Part shown: one piece after another, positions 16,308-24,290 of the stretch
Position numbering within the stretch: position 1 is the stretch's first letter
How the letters are laid out: each line of letters begins with the position of its first letter
Assembly (NCBI GenBank): GCA_036268355.1
Contig: DATAUG010000203.1
Span: 1-64,000 of the forward strand
Length of the DNA stretch: 64,000 nucleotides
Direction: 5' to 3'
Origin: DASQPJ01 sp036268355
GTDB lineage: Bacteria; Actinomycetota; Actinomycetes; Sporichthyales; Sporichthyaceae
Made by a program: the position numbers and the translations under genes
The notes under the pieces: generated by a model
What the model was told of the DNA's origin: nothing
The model's input: the letters and a program-made list of their open reading frames with translations, nothing else
Databases searched by the model: none

Positions 16308-19001
16308 GTGCCGAAGTTCGTGTACGACTTCACCGAGGGCAGTCGCGACCAGAAGGACCTGCTGGGGGGCAAGGGCGCCAACCTGGCCGAGATGACCAAC
16401 CTCGGCCTGCCGGTGCCGCCCGGATTCGTCATCACGACCGAGGCTTGTAAGGCGTACCTGGCGACCGGCTCGGTGCCGGTCGAGCTCAATGAGCAGGTCA
16501 CCCAGCACCTGGGCGCGCTCGAGGCCAGGATGGGCAAGTCGCTCGGCCAAGCCGACGACCCGTTGCTGGTGTCGGTGCGGTCCGGCGCAAAGTTCTCAAT
16601 GCCGGGGATGATGGAGACGGTTCTCAACATCGGGCTGAACGACGAGTCCGTCGCCGGGCTGGCCAAGCAGTCCGGCAACGACCGCTTCGCCTGGGACTCC
16701 TACCGGCGCCTGCTGCAGATGTTCGGCAAGACGGTGCTGGGCATCGAGGGCGAGCACTTCGAGGATGCCCTGGACGCCGCGAAGCGGGTCAAGGGCACCA
16801 CCGCCGACCTCGACCTCGATGCCGAGGACCTGCGCGTCGTCGTGGACAGCTACAAGGGCATCATCCGGCACCACGCCGGCCGTGACTTCCCGCAGGAGCC
16901 CCGCGAGCAGATGGACATGGCGGTCAAGGCGGTCTTCGACTCGTGGAACGCCCCGCGCGCGATCCTCTACCGGCGCCAGGAGCGGATCCCGGCCGATCTG
17001 GGCACCGCGGTCAACGTCTGCACGATGGTGTTCGGCAACCTCGGCATGGACTCCGGCACCGGCGTGGCCTTCACCCGCGACCCGGGCAGCGGCGCTCAGG
17101 GCCTCTACGGGGACTACTTGTCCAACGCCCAGGGCGAGGACGTCGTCGCCGGCATCCGCAACACCCTGCCGTTGCAGGAGTTGGAGAAGCTCGACAAGAA
17201 GTCTTTCGACGAGTTGATGGCGATCATGGCCAAGCTCGAGAACCACTACCGCGACCTGTGCGACATCGAATTCACCATCGAACGCGGCAAGCTGTGGATG
17301 CTGCAGACCCGGGTCGGCAAGCGCACCGCGGGCGCGGCCTTCCGGATCGCCACCCAACTGGTCGACCAGGGTCTGATCGATCTCGACGAGGCGCTGCAGC
17401 GGGTGACGGGGGCGCAGCTGACCCAACTGATGTTCCCGCGGTTCGACGAGAGCGGTAAACCCGAGCGGCTGACCAAGGGCATGAACGCCTCGCCGGGCGC
17501 GGCGGTGGGCAGGGTCGTGTTCTCCTCGGCCGAGGCGGTCGCGTGGGCCGAGCGTGGGGAGCCGGTGATCCTGGTCCGCCGGGAGACCAACCCGGACGAC
17601 CTGGAAGGCATGATCGCCGCCCGCGGAATCCTGACCTCGCGCGGCGGCAAGACCTCGCACGCCGCTGTGGTGGCTCGCGGAATGGGCAAGACCTGCGTGT
17701 GCGGAGCCGAGGAACTCGACGTCGACACGAAGGCCAGGACAATCACCGCCGGGAACGTCGTGATCCGCGAGGGCGACGTGGTCTCGATCGACGGGTCGTC
17801 CGGTGCGGTGTACCTGGGCGAGGTCCCGGTGATGCCCTCGCCGGTGGTGGAGTACTTCGAGGGTCGGCTCCTGCCGGACGCCGCAGAGGCCGACGACCTG
17901 GTGAAGGCGGTGCATCGATTGATCACCCACGCCGACGCCGGGCGCAGGCTGAAGGTCCGCACCAACGCCGACACCCCCGAGGACTCCGCCCGCGCACGGC
18001 GCATGGGCGCCGAGGGCATCGGGCTGTGCCGGACCGAGCACATGTTCCTCGGCGACCGCGCCGCGCACGTCGAGGCGTTGATCCTGGCGACCACCGACGA
18101 TCAGCGGGCGGCGGCGCTGGAGGCGCTGGAACCCCTGCAGAAAAAGGACTTCCTGGAGATCTTCGAGGCGATGGACGGCCTGCCGGTCACCGTGCGGCTG
18201 ATCGACCCACCGCTGCACGAGTTCCTGCCCGACCTCACCGAGCTCGCGGTGAAGGTCGCGGTGGCCGAGGCAACGGGCATCGACCCGGGCCACGACAAGG
18301 AGCTGCTGGCCGCGGTGAGCCGGCTGCACGAGGCCAACCCGATGCTCGGCCTGCGCGGGGTGCGGCTCGGAGTCGTCATCCCGGGCCTGTTCGCCATGCA
18401 GGTGCGGGCGATCGCGGAAGCCGCGGCGGAACGTAAGGCTGCCGGCGGCAACCCGCAGCCGGAGGTCATGATTCCGCTGGTCGGTGCCGTGCAGGAGTTG
18501 GAGCTGATGCGCGACGAGGCCGTGACGGTGATCACCGCGGTCGAGCGGGAATCCGGGCAGGCCCTCGACATCCCGGTCGGCACGATGATCGAACTCCCGC
18601 GGGCCGCCCTGACGGCGGGGCAGATCGCCGTGGCCGCCGACTTCTTCTCCTACGGGACCAACGACCTGACCCAGACGACCTGGGGCTTCTCCCGCGACGA
18701 CGTGGAGGCGGCGTTCTTCACGCAGTACCTGGAGAAGGGCATCTTCGGTGTCTCGCCGTTCGAGTCGTTGGACCGGGAGGGCGTCGGGCGGCTGGTGCGC
18801 ATCGCGAGCACCGAAGGCCGCCAGGTGAAACCGGACCTGAAGCTCGGGGTCTGCGGCGAGCACGGCGGCGACCCGGACTCGATCCATTTCTTCGCCGAGG
18901 TCGGGCTGGACTACGTGTCCTGCTCGCCCTTCCGGGTTCCGGTGGCACGGCTCGAGGCGGGCCGCGCGGCCGGGTCGGCCGCGGGGAGCGACAGCCGCTG
19001 A
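16308..19001 (+). CDS. ppdK: Pyruvate, phosphate dikinase
   Basis: Interconverts pyruvate, ATP and Pi with phosphoenolpyruvate, AMP and PPi. The 897-residue protein has the N-terminal ATP-grasp domain (GGKGANLAEMTNLGLPVPPGF, SVRSGAKFSMPGMMETVLN, MVFGNLG). The central phosphohistidine domain contains LTSRGGKTSHAAVVARGMGKTCVCG, where the His in SHAAV is phosphorylated. The C-terminal TIM barrel has ANPMLGLRGVRLG, FSYGTNDLTQTTWG and the catalytic Cys in GVCGEHGGDP. The GTG start is spaced well from the ribosome binding site. It stands alone, with terminators on both sides. Confidence 0.97.
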   Translation: MPKFVYDFTEGSRDQKDLLGGKGANLAEMTNLGLPVPPGFVITTEACKAYLATGSVPVELNEQVTQHLGALEARMGKSLGQADDPLLVSVRSGAKFSMPGMMETVLNIGLNDESVAGLAKQSGNDRFAWDSYRRLLQMFGKTVLGIEGEHFEDALDAAKRVKGTTADLDLDAEDLRVVVDSYKGIIRHHAGRDFPQEPREQMDMAVKAVFDSWNAPRAILYRRQERIPADLGTAVNVCTMVFGNLGMDSGTGVAFTRDPGSGAQGLYGDYLSNAQGEDVVAGIRNTLPLQELEKLDKKSFDELMAIMAKLENHYRDLCDIEFTIERGKLWMLQTRVGKRTAGAAFRIATQLVDQGLIDLDEALQRVTGAQLTQLMFPRFDESGKPERLTKGMNASPGAAVGRVVFSSAEAVAWAERGEPVILVRRETNPDDLEGMIAARGILTSRGGKTSHAAVVARGMGKTCVCGAEELDVDTKARTITAGNVVIREGDVVSIDGSSGAVYLGEVPVMPSPVVEYFEGRLLPDAAEADDLVKAVHRLITHADAGRRLKVRTNADTPEDSARARRMGAEGIGLCRTEHMFLGDRAAHVEALILATTDDQRAAALEALEPLQKKDFLEIFEAMDGLPVTVRLIDPPLHEFLPDLTELAVKVAVAEATGIDPGHDKELLAAVSRLHEANPMLGLRGVRLGVVIPGLFAMQVRAIAEAAAERKAAGGNPQPEVMIPLVGAVQELELMRDEAVTVITAVERESGQALDIPVGTMIELPRAALTAGQIAVAADFFSYGTNDLTQTTWGFSRDDVEAAFFTQYLEKGIFGVSPFESLDREGVGRLVRIASTEGRQVKPDLKLGVCGEHGGDPDSIHFFAEVGLDYVSCSPFRVPVARLEAGRAAGSAAGSDSR

Positions 19002-19014
19002 ACGGACAAACCGG

Positions 19015-19062
19015 TTGCGTCCGACCGAACGTGGCCGATGAGCCACCTCGGGTCGGACGCAA
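19015..19062 (+). terminator. ppdK terminator
   Basis: A 12-bp perfect stem TTGCGTCCGACC / GGTCGGACGCAA (19015-19026 with 19051-19062), 14 nt after the ppdK stop codon. The same TTGCGTCCG arm appears in the hairpin at 23301-23349. Confidence 0.75.
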
Positions 19063-19076
19063 CGGGGATCGGCTTG

Positions 19077-19156
19077 CGGCGGCGCCGGTGCTGGGATCGC
19101 CGACCGATTCGCCGCTGCCCGCGTCGTGAGTCGGTCGGCGTGCACCGGCGCCGCCG
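19077..19156. ncRNA. Long two-step hairpin downstream of ppdK (structured RNA candidate)
   Basis: An outer 14-bp perfect stem CGGCGGCGCCGGTG / CACCGGCGCCGCCG (19077-19090 with 19143-19156) encloses a second perfect 10-bp stem CGCCGACCGA / TCGGTCGGCG (19098-19107 with 19131-19140). The two are separated by 7 nt on one side and 2 nt on the other. The terminal loop is 23 nt. The region from here to 19381 has no convincing protein gene. It could be a small RNA, a second terminator or a cruciform site. Confidence 0.4.
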
Positions 19157-19381
19157 GACCCCCCCAGCAGGTCCGTGCGCGCCATTCGCACCGGTCCGGC
19201 TGTTGCCGCCAGGGGTCGTCCGAGGGCGAGCGATCACGCCGCCATGGATAACTTCTAGCGGCCCGGTTCCACCGCGGAATGCTCTTCGGGTGCTGGTTCA
19301 CCCGTCCGGACCCGTGGGGCGTGCAGCTCTCACGATCGGGCACGTGTGGGATGCGGGCCGCCCCTGACGTATCGTCACATC

Positions 19382-20169
19382 GTGGAGTCGCCTCGAAGGC
19401 CGGGCGAGGTGGTGCCGGCGCTGTTCCTGGGCCACGGCAACCCGATGAACGCATTGGCAAGCAATGCGTGGACGCAACGGTGGGCGGCGTTGGGCCGCGA
19501 CCTGCCGCGTCCGCGTGCGGTCCTGGCGATCTCGGCGCACTGGTACCTGGCAGGCACGCGCGTGACGGTGAATCAGATGCCCCGGACGATCCACGATTTC
19601 GGCGGATTCCCGCGTGAGCTCTACGAGGTCGGCTATCCGGCGCCGGGCTGTCCGGAACTGGCCCGCCAGGTGGCCGAGCTGTTGTCCCCGGTGCCGGTCG
19701 AGCTCGACGACGGTTGGGGGCTGGACCACGGGACCTGGTCGGTGCTCGTCCACCTCTACCCGGACGCGGACGTACCGGTGGTCCAGCTCGCGTTGGACGT
19801 TCAGCTGACACCACGTCAGCATTTCGAGCTGGCCCGTCGGCTGGCGCCGCTGCGGGACGACGGCGTCCTGATCCTCGGCTCCGGAAACGTCGTGCACAAC
19901 CTGCACCTGTATGCCTGGGAAGGCACGCCCGCGTACGACTGGGCGCGCGAGTTCGAGGCTCGGCTGCGCCGGGACGTGCTGGCCGACCAACTCGATGAGG
20001 TCATCGACTACGTCGCGGGCCCGCGGCATTGCTGGCCGTGCCGACCCCGGAGCACTACCTGCCGTTGCTGTACGTGCTGGCGCTGCGCCGGTCCGGCGAG
20101 ACCGTTGAGTTCCCCGTCGAGGGCGTCGACGGCGGCTCGGTGTCGATGCTGGCCATGCGCGTCGGCTGA
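19382..20169 (+). pseudogene. ygiD: Frameshifted 4,5-DOPA-type extradiol dioxygenase gene
   Basis: The first part (GTG 19382 to about 20020) encodes a class III ring-cleavage dioxygenase of the YgiD/LigB type: ALFLGHGNPMNAL, the metal-site ISAHWY, TIHDFGGFPRELYEVGYPAPG, GLDHGTWSVLVHLYPDADVPVVQLA and ILGSGNVVHNLH. After VIDYVAGP the expected continuation ALLAVPTPEHYLPLLYVLALR, ending SMLAMRVG, is read in another frame, which closes at TGA 20167-20169. A single missing base in GGGCCCGCGGC near 20021 would restore it. Either the gene is newly inactivated or the sequence has a one-base error. Without the frameshift the protein would be about 262 residues, the normal size. Confidence 0.85.
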
Positions 20170-20305
20170 GCGGCGTCGGAGAGAACCGAGCGGAGTGGCA
20201 GGCCCGACGCTTTTCCGCCGGCCGTCCGCGGAGCGAGGGTCGAGGGGAAAGCCGCTCGTGTCGGCTGAGAAATCGGCCGCGCTCCGAGCTACCTTGGGGC
20301 GTGTC

Positions 20306-21553
20306 ATGGAGGACCAGGAACTCCCCGTGGGCTACCAGCCGAGCGACATCGAACGCTGGGTCCCCGAACCGCCGAAGCGCGCCGGCCGGACGGCGTTCCA
20401 GCGCGACCGCGCCCGGGTGCTGCACGCCGCCGCGTTCCGCCGGCTGGCCGCCAAGACCCAGGTCGTCGCACCGGCCAGCGACGACTTCGCCCGCAACCGG
20501 CTGACCCACTCGTTGGAGGTCGGGCAGATCGGCTGCGAGCTGGGCCGGCGATTGGGCGCCGATCCGGATCTGGTCGAGACCGCCTGCCTGGCCCACGACC
20601 TGGGACACCCGCCGTTCGGCCACAACGGGGAGGACGCCCTCGATCTGGCCGCCGCCGGCTGCGGCGGGTTCGAGGGCAACGCGCAGACGTTGCGGGTGCT
20701 CACCCGGCTGGAGGGCAAGACGATCCGGCCCGACGGCACCGGCGCCGGGCTCAACCTGACCCGAGCCGGCCTCGACGCCACCGTCAAGTACCCCTGGGCG
20801 CGGCAGGTCGAGCGACGCAAGTTCGGCTGCTACTCCGAGGACATCGCGGTCTACCGCTGGCTGCGGGCCGGGCTGGCGGACGGGCTGCGCTGCCTGGAGG
20901 CGCAGATCATGGACTTCGCCGACGACGTGGCCTACTCCGTGCACGACGTGGAGGACGGCATCTACGCGGGCAACATCGACCTGCGCTCGCTCACCGCCTA
21001 CGACGAGCGGGCCGACCTGGCGCAGGTGGTGAAGGAGGCCTACCTGTTCGACGTCGCCGAGGGCGAGATGGACTCCGCGGTCGAGACGTTGCTCGCCGAG
21101 CCGTTCTGGCCCACTGCGCCGGACCGCACCCGGCGTGGCCAGGCGGCGCTGAAGAACATGACCAGTGAACTCATCGGCCGGTTCTGCACCGCGGCCGAGG
21201 TGGCGACCCGCCGGCGCTACGGCGCCGGCCGGCTGACCCGTTACCCGGCGGGTCTCGAGGTGCCCCGGACGACGCTCGTCGAGGTGGCGCTGCTCAAGGC
21301 GGTAGCGGCTCGGTACGTCATGCGTACCCCGCTGCGGGTCGGCGTGCAGGCGCGCGAGCGGGCGCTGATCGCCGAACTGGTCGACGCACTGGACGCCGGC
21401 GCACCGGAGGTCCTCGAGCCCGCGTTCTGCGCCGACTGGAAGGCTGCCGTCGACGACGTCCAACGGCGCCGCGTAGTGTTCGACCAAGTGGCCTCGTTGT
21501 CCGACGCGGGCGCGGCTTCCTGGCACGCCCGGCTCTGCCGACCCGACCCATGA
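20306..21553 (+). CDS. dgt: Deoxyguanosinetriphosphate triphosphohydrolase-like protein
   Basis: An HD-domain dNTP triphosphohydrolase, removing triphosphate from dGTP or related nucleotides. In the 415 residues the metal ligands are seen in RNRLTHSLEVGQIG (His), ACLAHDLGHPPFGHNGE (HD pair) and AQIMDFADDVAYSVHDVED (Asp). Start ATG 20306: EDQELPVGYQPSDIERWV. In actinobacteria this gene is often found upstream of dnaG, but here its TGA overlaps the ATG of the dioxygenase-like gene (ATGA, 21550-21553). It heads a compact gene run to hflX. Confidence 0.93.
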   Translation: MEDQELPVGYQPSDIERWVPEPPKRAGRTAFQRDRARVLHAAAFRRLAAKTQVVAPASDDFARNRLTHSLEVGQIGCELGRRLGADPDLVETACLAHDLGHPPFGHNGEDALDLAAAGCGGFEGNAQTLRVLTRLEGKTIRPDGTGAGLNLTRAGLDATVKYPWARQVERRKFGCYSEDIAVYRWLRAGLADGLRCLEAQIMDFADDVAYSVHDVEDGIYAGNIDLRSLTAYDERADLAQVVKEAYLFDVAEGEMDSAVETLLAEPFWPTAPDRTRRGQAALKNMTSELIGRFCTAAEVATRRRYGAGRLTRYPAGLEVPRTTLVEVALLKAVAARYVMRTPLRVGVQARERALIAELVDALDAGAPEVLEPAFCADWKAAVDDVQRRRVVFDQVASLSDAGAASWHARLCRPDP

Positions 21554-22377
21554 CCCTTCCCCCGACGCCGCCCCCAACCCCGCGGACGTCCGGGGAATCG
21601 GCACCTATAGGTAACGGTTACCCGGACGCAACGGGTGGGCCGGTGGCTGCGGTGGTGTGTCCGCACCCGCCGTTGCTGCTGCCGGAGTTCTTTGCGGGAG
21701 CGGCCGGGACGCTCGACGGGCTGTTGGCCGCCTGCGACGCGGCGGTGGCCGACGGACTCGCCGCCGGTGCCGAGCGGGTCGTCGTGGTCGGGGCGGGCGC
21801 GACCACGGCTAAGTTCGACGGGCGCGCCCCGGGCGTGGCGGCGGGCTTCGGCGTGCCGGTGCCGGACGAGCCGGTAGCGATGAGCGAGCCGCTGCCGTTC
21901 GGGGCGGGGTTGCCGCGGCCGATGCCGCCGGCGCTGCCGTTGTCGTTGACCGTCGGCCGGTTCCTCCTGCGCCACTGCGGGTGGGCCGGCCCGGTGGAGT
22001 TCTGGTCGGTGGCCGCCGGAGCTGTGCCCGCCGAGTGCGTTTCCCTTGGCAAGCGCCTTTCTGACGGGCCGTCAGCGTTGTGGTTGGTCCTGGGCGACGG
22101 GAGCGGGGTGGGGCGCAACGCGCCGCCCGGTGCGGCGGTGGCGGCGGCCGAGCCGTTCGACGACGTCGTCTGGGCCGCGCTCGGCACGGTCGACACCGCA
22201 GCCTTGCTCGCCGTGGACCCTGACGAGGCAGTGGAGTTGAAGGCGGCGGGCCGGGCCGCCTGGCAGGTGCTGGCAGGAGCAGTGGAAGCCGACGGGCGGA
22301 CCTGGTCGGCGCGGGCACGGCACCGGGAATCCCCTTACGGGGTCGGCTATTTCGTCGTCTCCTGGATGCGCTCTTGA
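21550..22377 (+). CDS. Class III extradiol dioxygenase subunit B-like protein
   Basis: A 275-residue protein of the family usually found between miaB and miaA in actinobacteria. The conserved core starts AAVVCPHPPLLLPEFFAGAAG, then continues through AERVVVVGAG, SLTVGRFLLRHCGW and ALWLVLGDGSGVGRNAPPG. A Pro-rich N-terminal extension of 31 residues precedes this if the ATG overlapping dgt (21550) is used. GTG 21643 gives the usual family start. The LigB fold is recognisable, but dioxygenase activity is unproven and several metal ligands are not obvious. The stop overlaps the TTG start of miaA (TTGA). Confidence 0.75.
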   Translation: MTLPPTPPPTPRTSGESAPIGNGYPDATGGPVAAVVCPHPPLLLPEFFAGAAGTLDGLLAACDAAVADGLAAGAERVVVVGAGATTAKFDGRAPGVAAGFGVPVPDEPVAMSEPLPFGAGLPRPMPPALPLSLTVGRFLLRHCGWAGPVEFWSVAAGAVPAECVSLGKRLSDGPSALWLVLGDGSGVGRNAPPGAAVAAAEPFDDVVWAALGTVDTAALLAVDPDEAVELKAAGRAAWQVLAGAVEADGRTWSARARHRESPYGVGYFVVSWMRS

Positions 22378-23393
22378 CTCCACTGCTCGTCGCCGTGGTG
22401 GGGGCGACCGCCACCGGCAAATCGGCGTTGGGCCTGGCGTTGGCCGAAGCCGCGGACGGCGAGGTGATCAACGCCGACTCGATGCAGCTCTACCGTGGGA
22501 TGGACATCGGAACCGCCAAGCTGACCGAACTCGAGCGGCGCGGTATCCCGCATCATCTGTTGGACATCTGGGACGTCCGGGAGTCCGCCGCGGTCGAGGA
22601 GTACCAGCGGCTGGCCCGGGCCCGGATCGCCGAAGTGCATGCAGCGGGGCGCGCCGCGGTGCTCGTCGGCGGCTCCGGCCTCTACGTCCGCGCGGTGCTC
22701 GACGACCTGCGGTTCCCGGGAACCGACCCGCGGTTGCGGGCACAACTGGAGGCGGAGGCGGAAACCGGCGAACTGGGCCGGCTGCACGAACGGCTGGCCG
22801 ACCTCGACCCGGAGGCCGCCGCCCGAATCCTGCCCGGCAACACCCGACGGATCGTGCGGGCCCTGGAGGTGATCGAGTTGACCGGTGGACGGTTCACCGC
22901 CACGTTGCCGGAGCCGCGCTACCTGCAGCCTGCCCTTCAGGTGGGCCTGCGGATCGAGCGGCCCGAACTCGACCGGCGCATCACCGAGCGCGTTGACGAC
23001 ATGTGGTCGGCCGGGCTGGTGACCGAGGTGGAGCAACTGGTGCAGGCAGGACTGCGGGAGGGGCGGACCGCGTCCCGAGCGCTGGGCTACGCCCAGGTGC
23101 TGGACATGCTGGAGGGGCGCTGCTCCCCTGACGAGGCACGGCAGGCAACGGTCGCGGCGACCCGGAAGTTCGCCCGCCGCCAGGAGCGTTGGTTCGGCCG
23201 GGACCCCCGCGTGCACTGGCTGGACGCCACCCGCCCGGATCTCCTGGACGCGACCCTGGCCCTGGTCGCCGCCGGTCATCCCGGCCCCACCAACCCTGCG
23301 TTGCGTCCGGCTGATCGGTCGCTATCAGCCCTCGATCAGCCGGACGCAAGCAACTTCGGCGGGGTGTTACGTAGGCTGGGCGGCGATGACTGA
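22374..23393 (+). CDS. miaA: tRNA dimethylallyltransferase
   Basis: Transfers the dimethylallyl group to A37 of tRNAs that read UNN codons. The 339-residue protein has the P-loop GATATGKSALG, the substrate motif INADSMQLYRGMDIGTAK, DIWDVRESAAVEEYQ, and the tRNA-binding segment TRRIVRALEVIELTG with RASRALGYAQVL. The TTG start overlaps the preceding stop. The C-terminal tail after the normal MiaA end (VAAGHPGP) is about 40 residues, encoded across a 16-bp inverted repeat (23301-23349). The end overlaps dapF by 8 nt. Confidence 0.94.
   Translation: MTPLLVAVVGATATGKSALGLALAEAADGEVINADSMQLYRGMDIGTAKLTELERRGIPHHLLDIWDVRESAAVEEYQRLARARIAEVHAAGRAAVLVGGSGLYVRAVLDDLRFPGTDPRLRAQLEAEAETGELGRLHERLADLDPEAAARILPGNTRRIVRALEVIELTGGRFTATLPEPRYLQPALQVGLRIERPELDRRITERVDDMWSAGLVTEVEQLVQAGLREGRTASRALGYAQVLDMLEGRCSPDEARQATVAATRKFARRQERWFGRDPRVHWLDATRPDLLDATLALVAAGHPGPTNPALRPADRSLSALDQPDASNFGGVLRRLGGDD
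23301..23349. repeat. Perfect 16-bp inverted repeat inside the miaA 3' end
   Basis: TTGCGTCCGGCTGATC (23301-23316) and its exact complement (23334-23349), with a 17-nt loop. It is translated as part of the MiaA C-terminal tail, and is 37 nt from the dapF start. The outer TTGCGTCCG / CGGACGCAA arms are the same as in the ppdK terminator. Confidence 0.8.
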
Positions 23394-24279
23394 GCCGCTG
23401 CCGTTCGTCAAGGGTCACGGGACCGAGAACGACTTCGTGCTGATCCCGGACCGGGACGGCGAGCTGGCGCTTTCGGCGGCGGAGGTTGCCGCGATCTGCG
23501 ACCGGCGGGCCGGCATCGGTGCCGACGGGATCCTGCGGGTGGTGGCGGTGGCGGCCGAGCCCGAGGCCGCCGCGTTCCGTGGCCGCGCCGACTGGTTCAT
23601 GGACTACCGCAACGCCGACGGTTCGATCGCCGAGATGTGCGGCAACGGGATCCGGGTGTTCGCCCGCTACCTGGTGGACTTCGGCCTGGCAGCGCCGGGC
23701 GCACTCCAGATCGCCACCCGCGGCGGGCTGCGCAACGTGATCTGCCCGCCGGCCGGTTCCATCTCGGTCGACATGGGCGTCGCGGTGCTGCCCGAGGTCG
23801 GCCCGATCACGGTCCGGGTGGGCGAGCGCTCGTGGAGCGCCACCGCGGTGCTGATGCCGAACCCGCACGCGGTGGTGTTCGTCGATGACCTGACGGAGGC
23901 GGGCGACCTGCGCGAACCGCCGGAAGTTGGGCCCGCCGAGGCCTTCCCGGACGGGGTGAACGTCGAGTTCGTGGTCCGGCGTGGGCCGCGCCACCTCGCG
24001 TTGCGGGTGCACGAACGCGGCTCGGGCGAGACCCGCTCCTGTGGCACCGGGGTGTGCGCGGCCGTGGTCGCCGCGGTGCTCTCCGGTCGGACGTCGCCGG
24101 GCGTCTGTGTGGTGGACGTGCCTGGGGGCACGTTGGAGACGACCGCGACCGGAACCGGTCCGGTTCTCTTGGCCGGCCCCGCTGAATTGGTGGCGGCCGG
24201 GTTCTGGGGGGTCGCAAACGGCTCGCCGTCCGAGGTGTTCCCGTGCGACGCTGGTGCACGGGCCGCCGGCCGGGACTGA
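23386..24279 (+). CDS. dapF: Diaminopimelate epimerase
   Basis: Converts LL- to meso-diaminopimelate for lysine and peptidoglycan synthesis. The 297-residue protein has both catalytic cysteines: MCGNGIRVFARYL (first half) and RSCGTGVCAAVVAAV (second half). The start has the family KGHGTENDFVLIPD. The ATG lies inside the end of miaA, so the genes are coupled. The C-terminus (AELVAAGFW-like) is followed by about 20 extra residues. Confidence 0.96.
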   Translation: MTEPLPFVKGHGTENDFVLIPDRDGELALSAAEVAAICDRRAGIGADGILRVVAVAAEPEAAAFRGRADWFMDYRNADGSIAEMCGNGIRVFARYLVDFGLAAPGALQIATRGGLRNVICPPAGSISVDMGVAVLPEVGPITVRVGERSWSATAVLMPNPHAVVFVDDLTEAGDLREPPEVGPAEAFPDGVNVEFVVRRGPRHLALRVHERGSGETRSCGTGVCAAVVAAVLSGRTSPGVCVVDVPGGTLETTATGTGPVLLAGPAELVAAGFWGVANGSPSEVFPCDAGARAAGRD

Positions 24280-24290
24280 CTAGGGAGCGC

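Noticed and set aside
16596..19814. Very long open frame antisense to ppdK
   Set aside because: Long open frames opposite high-GC genes arise from codon bias; composition is that of a shadow and there is no domain.
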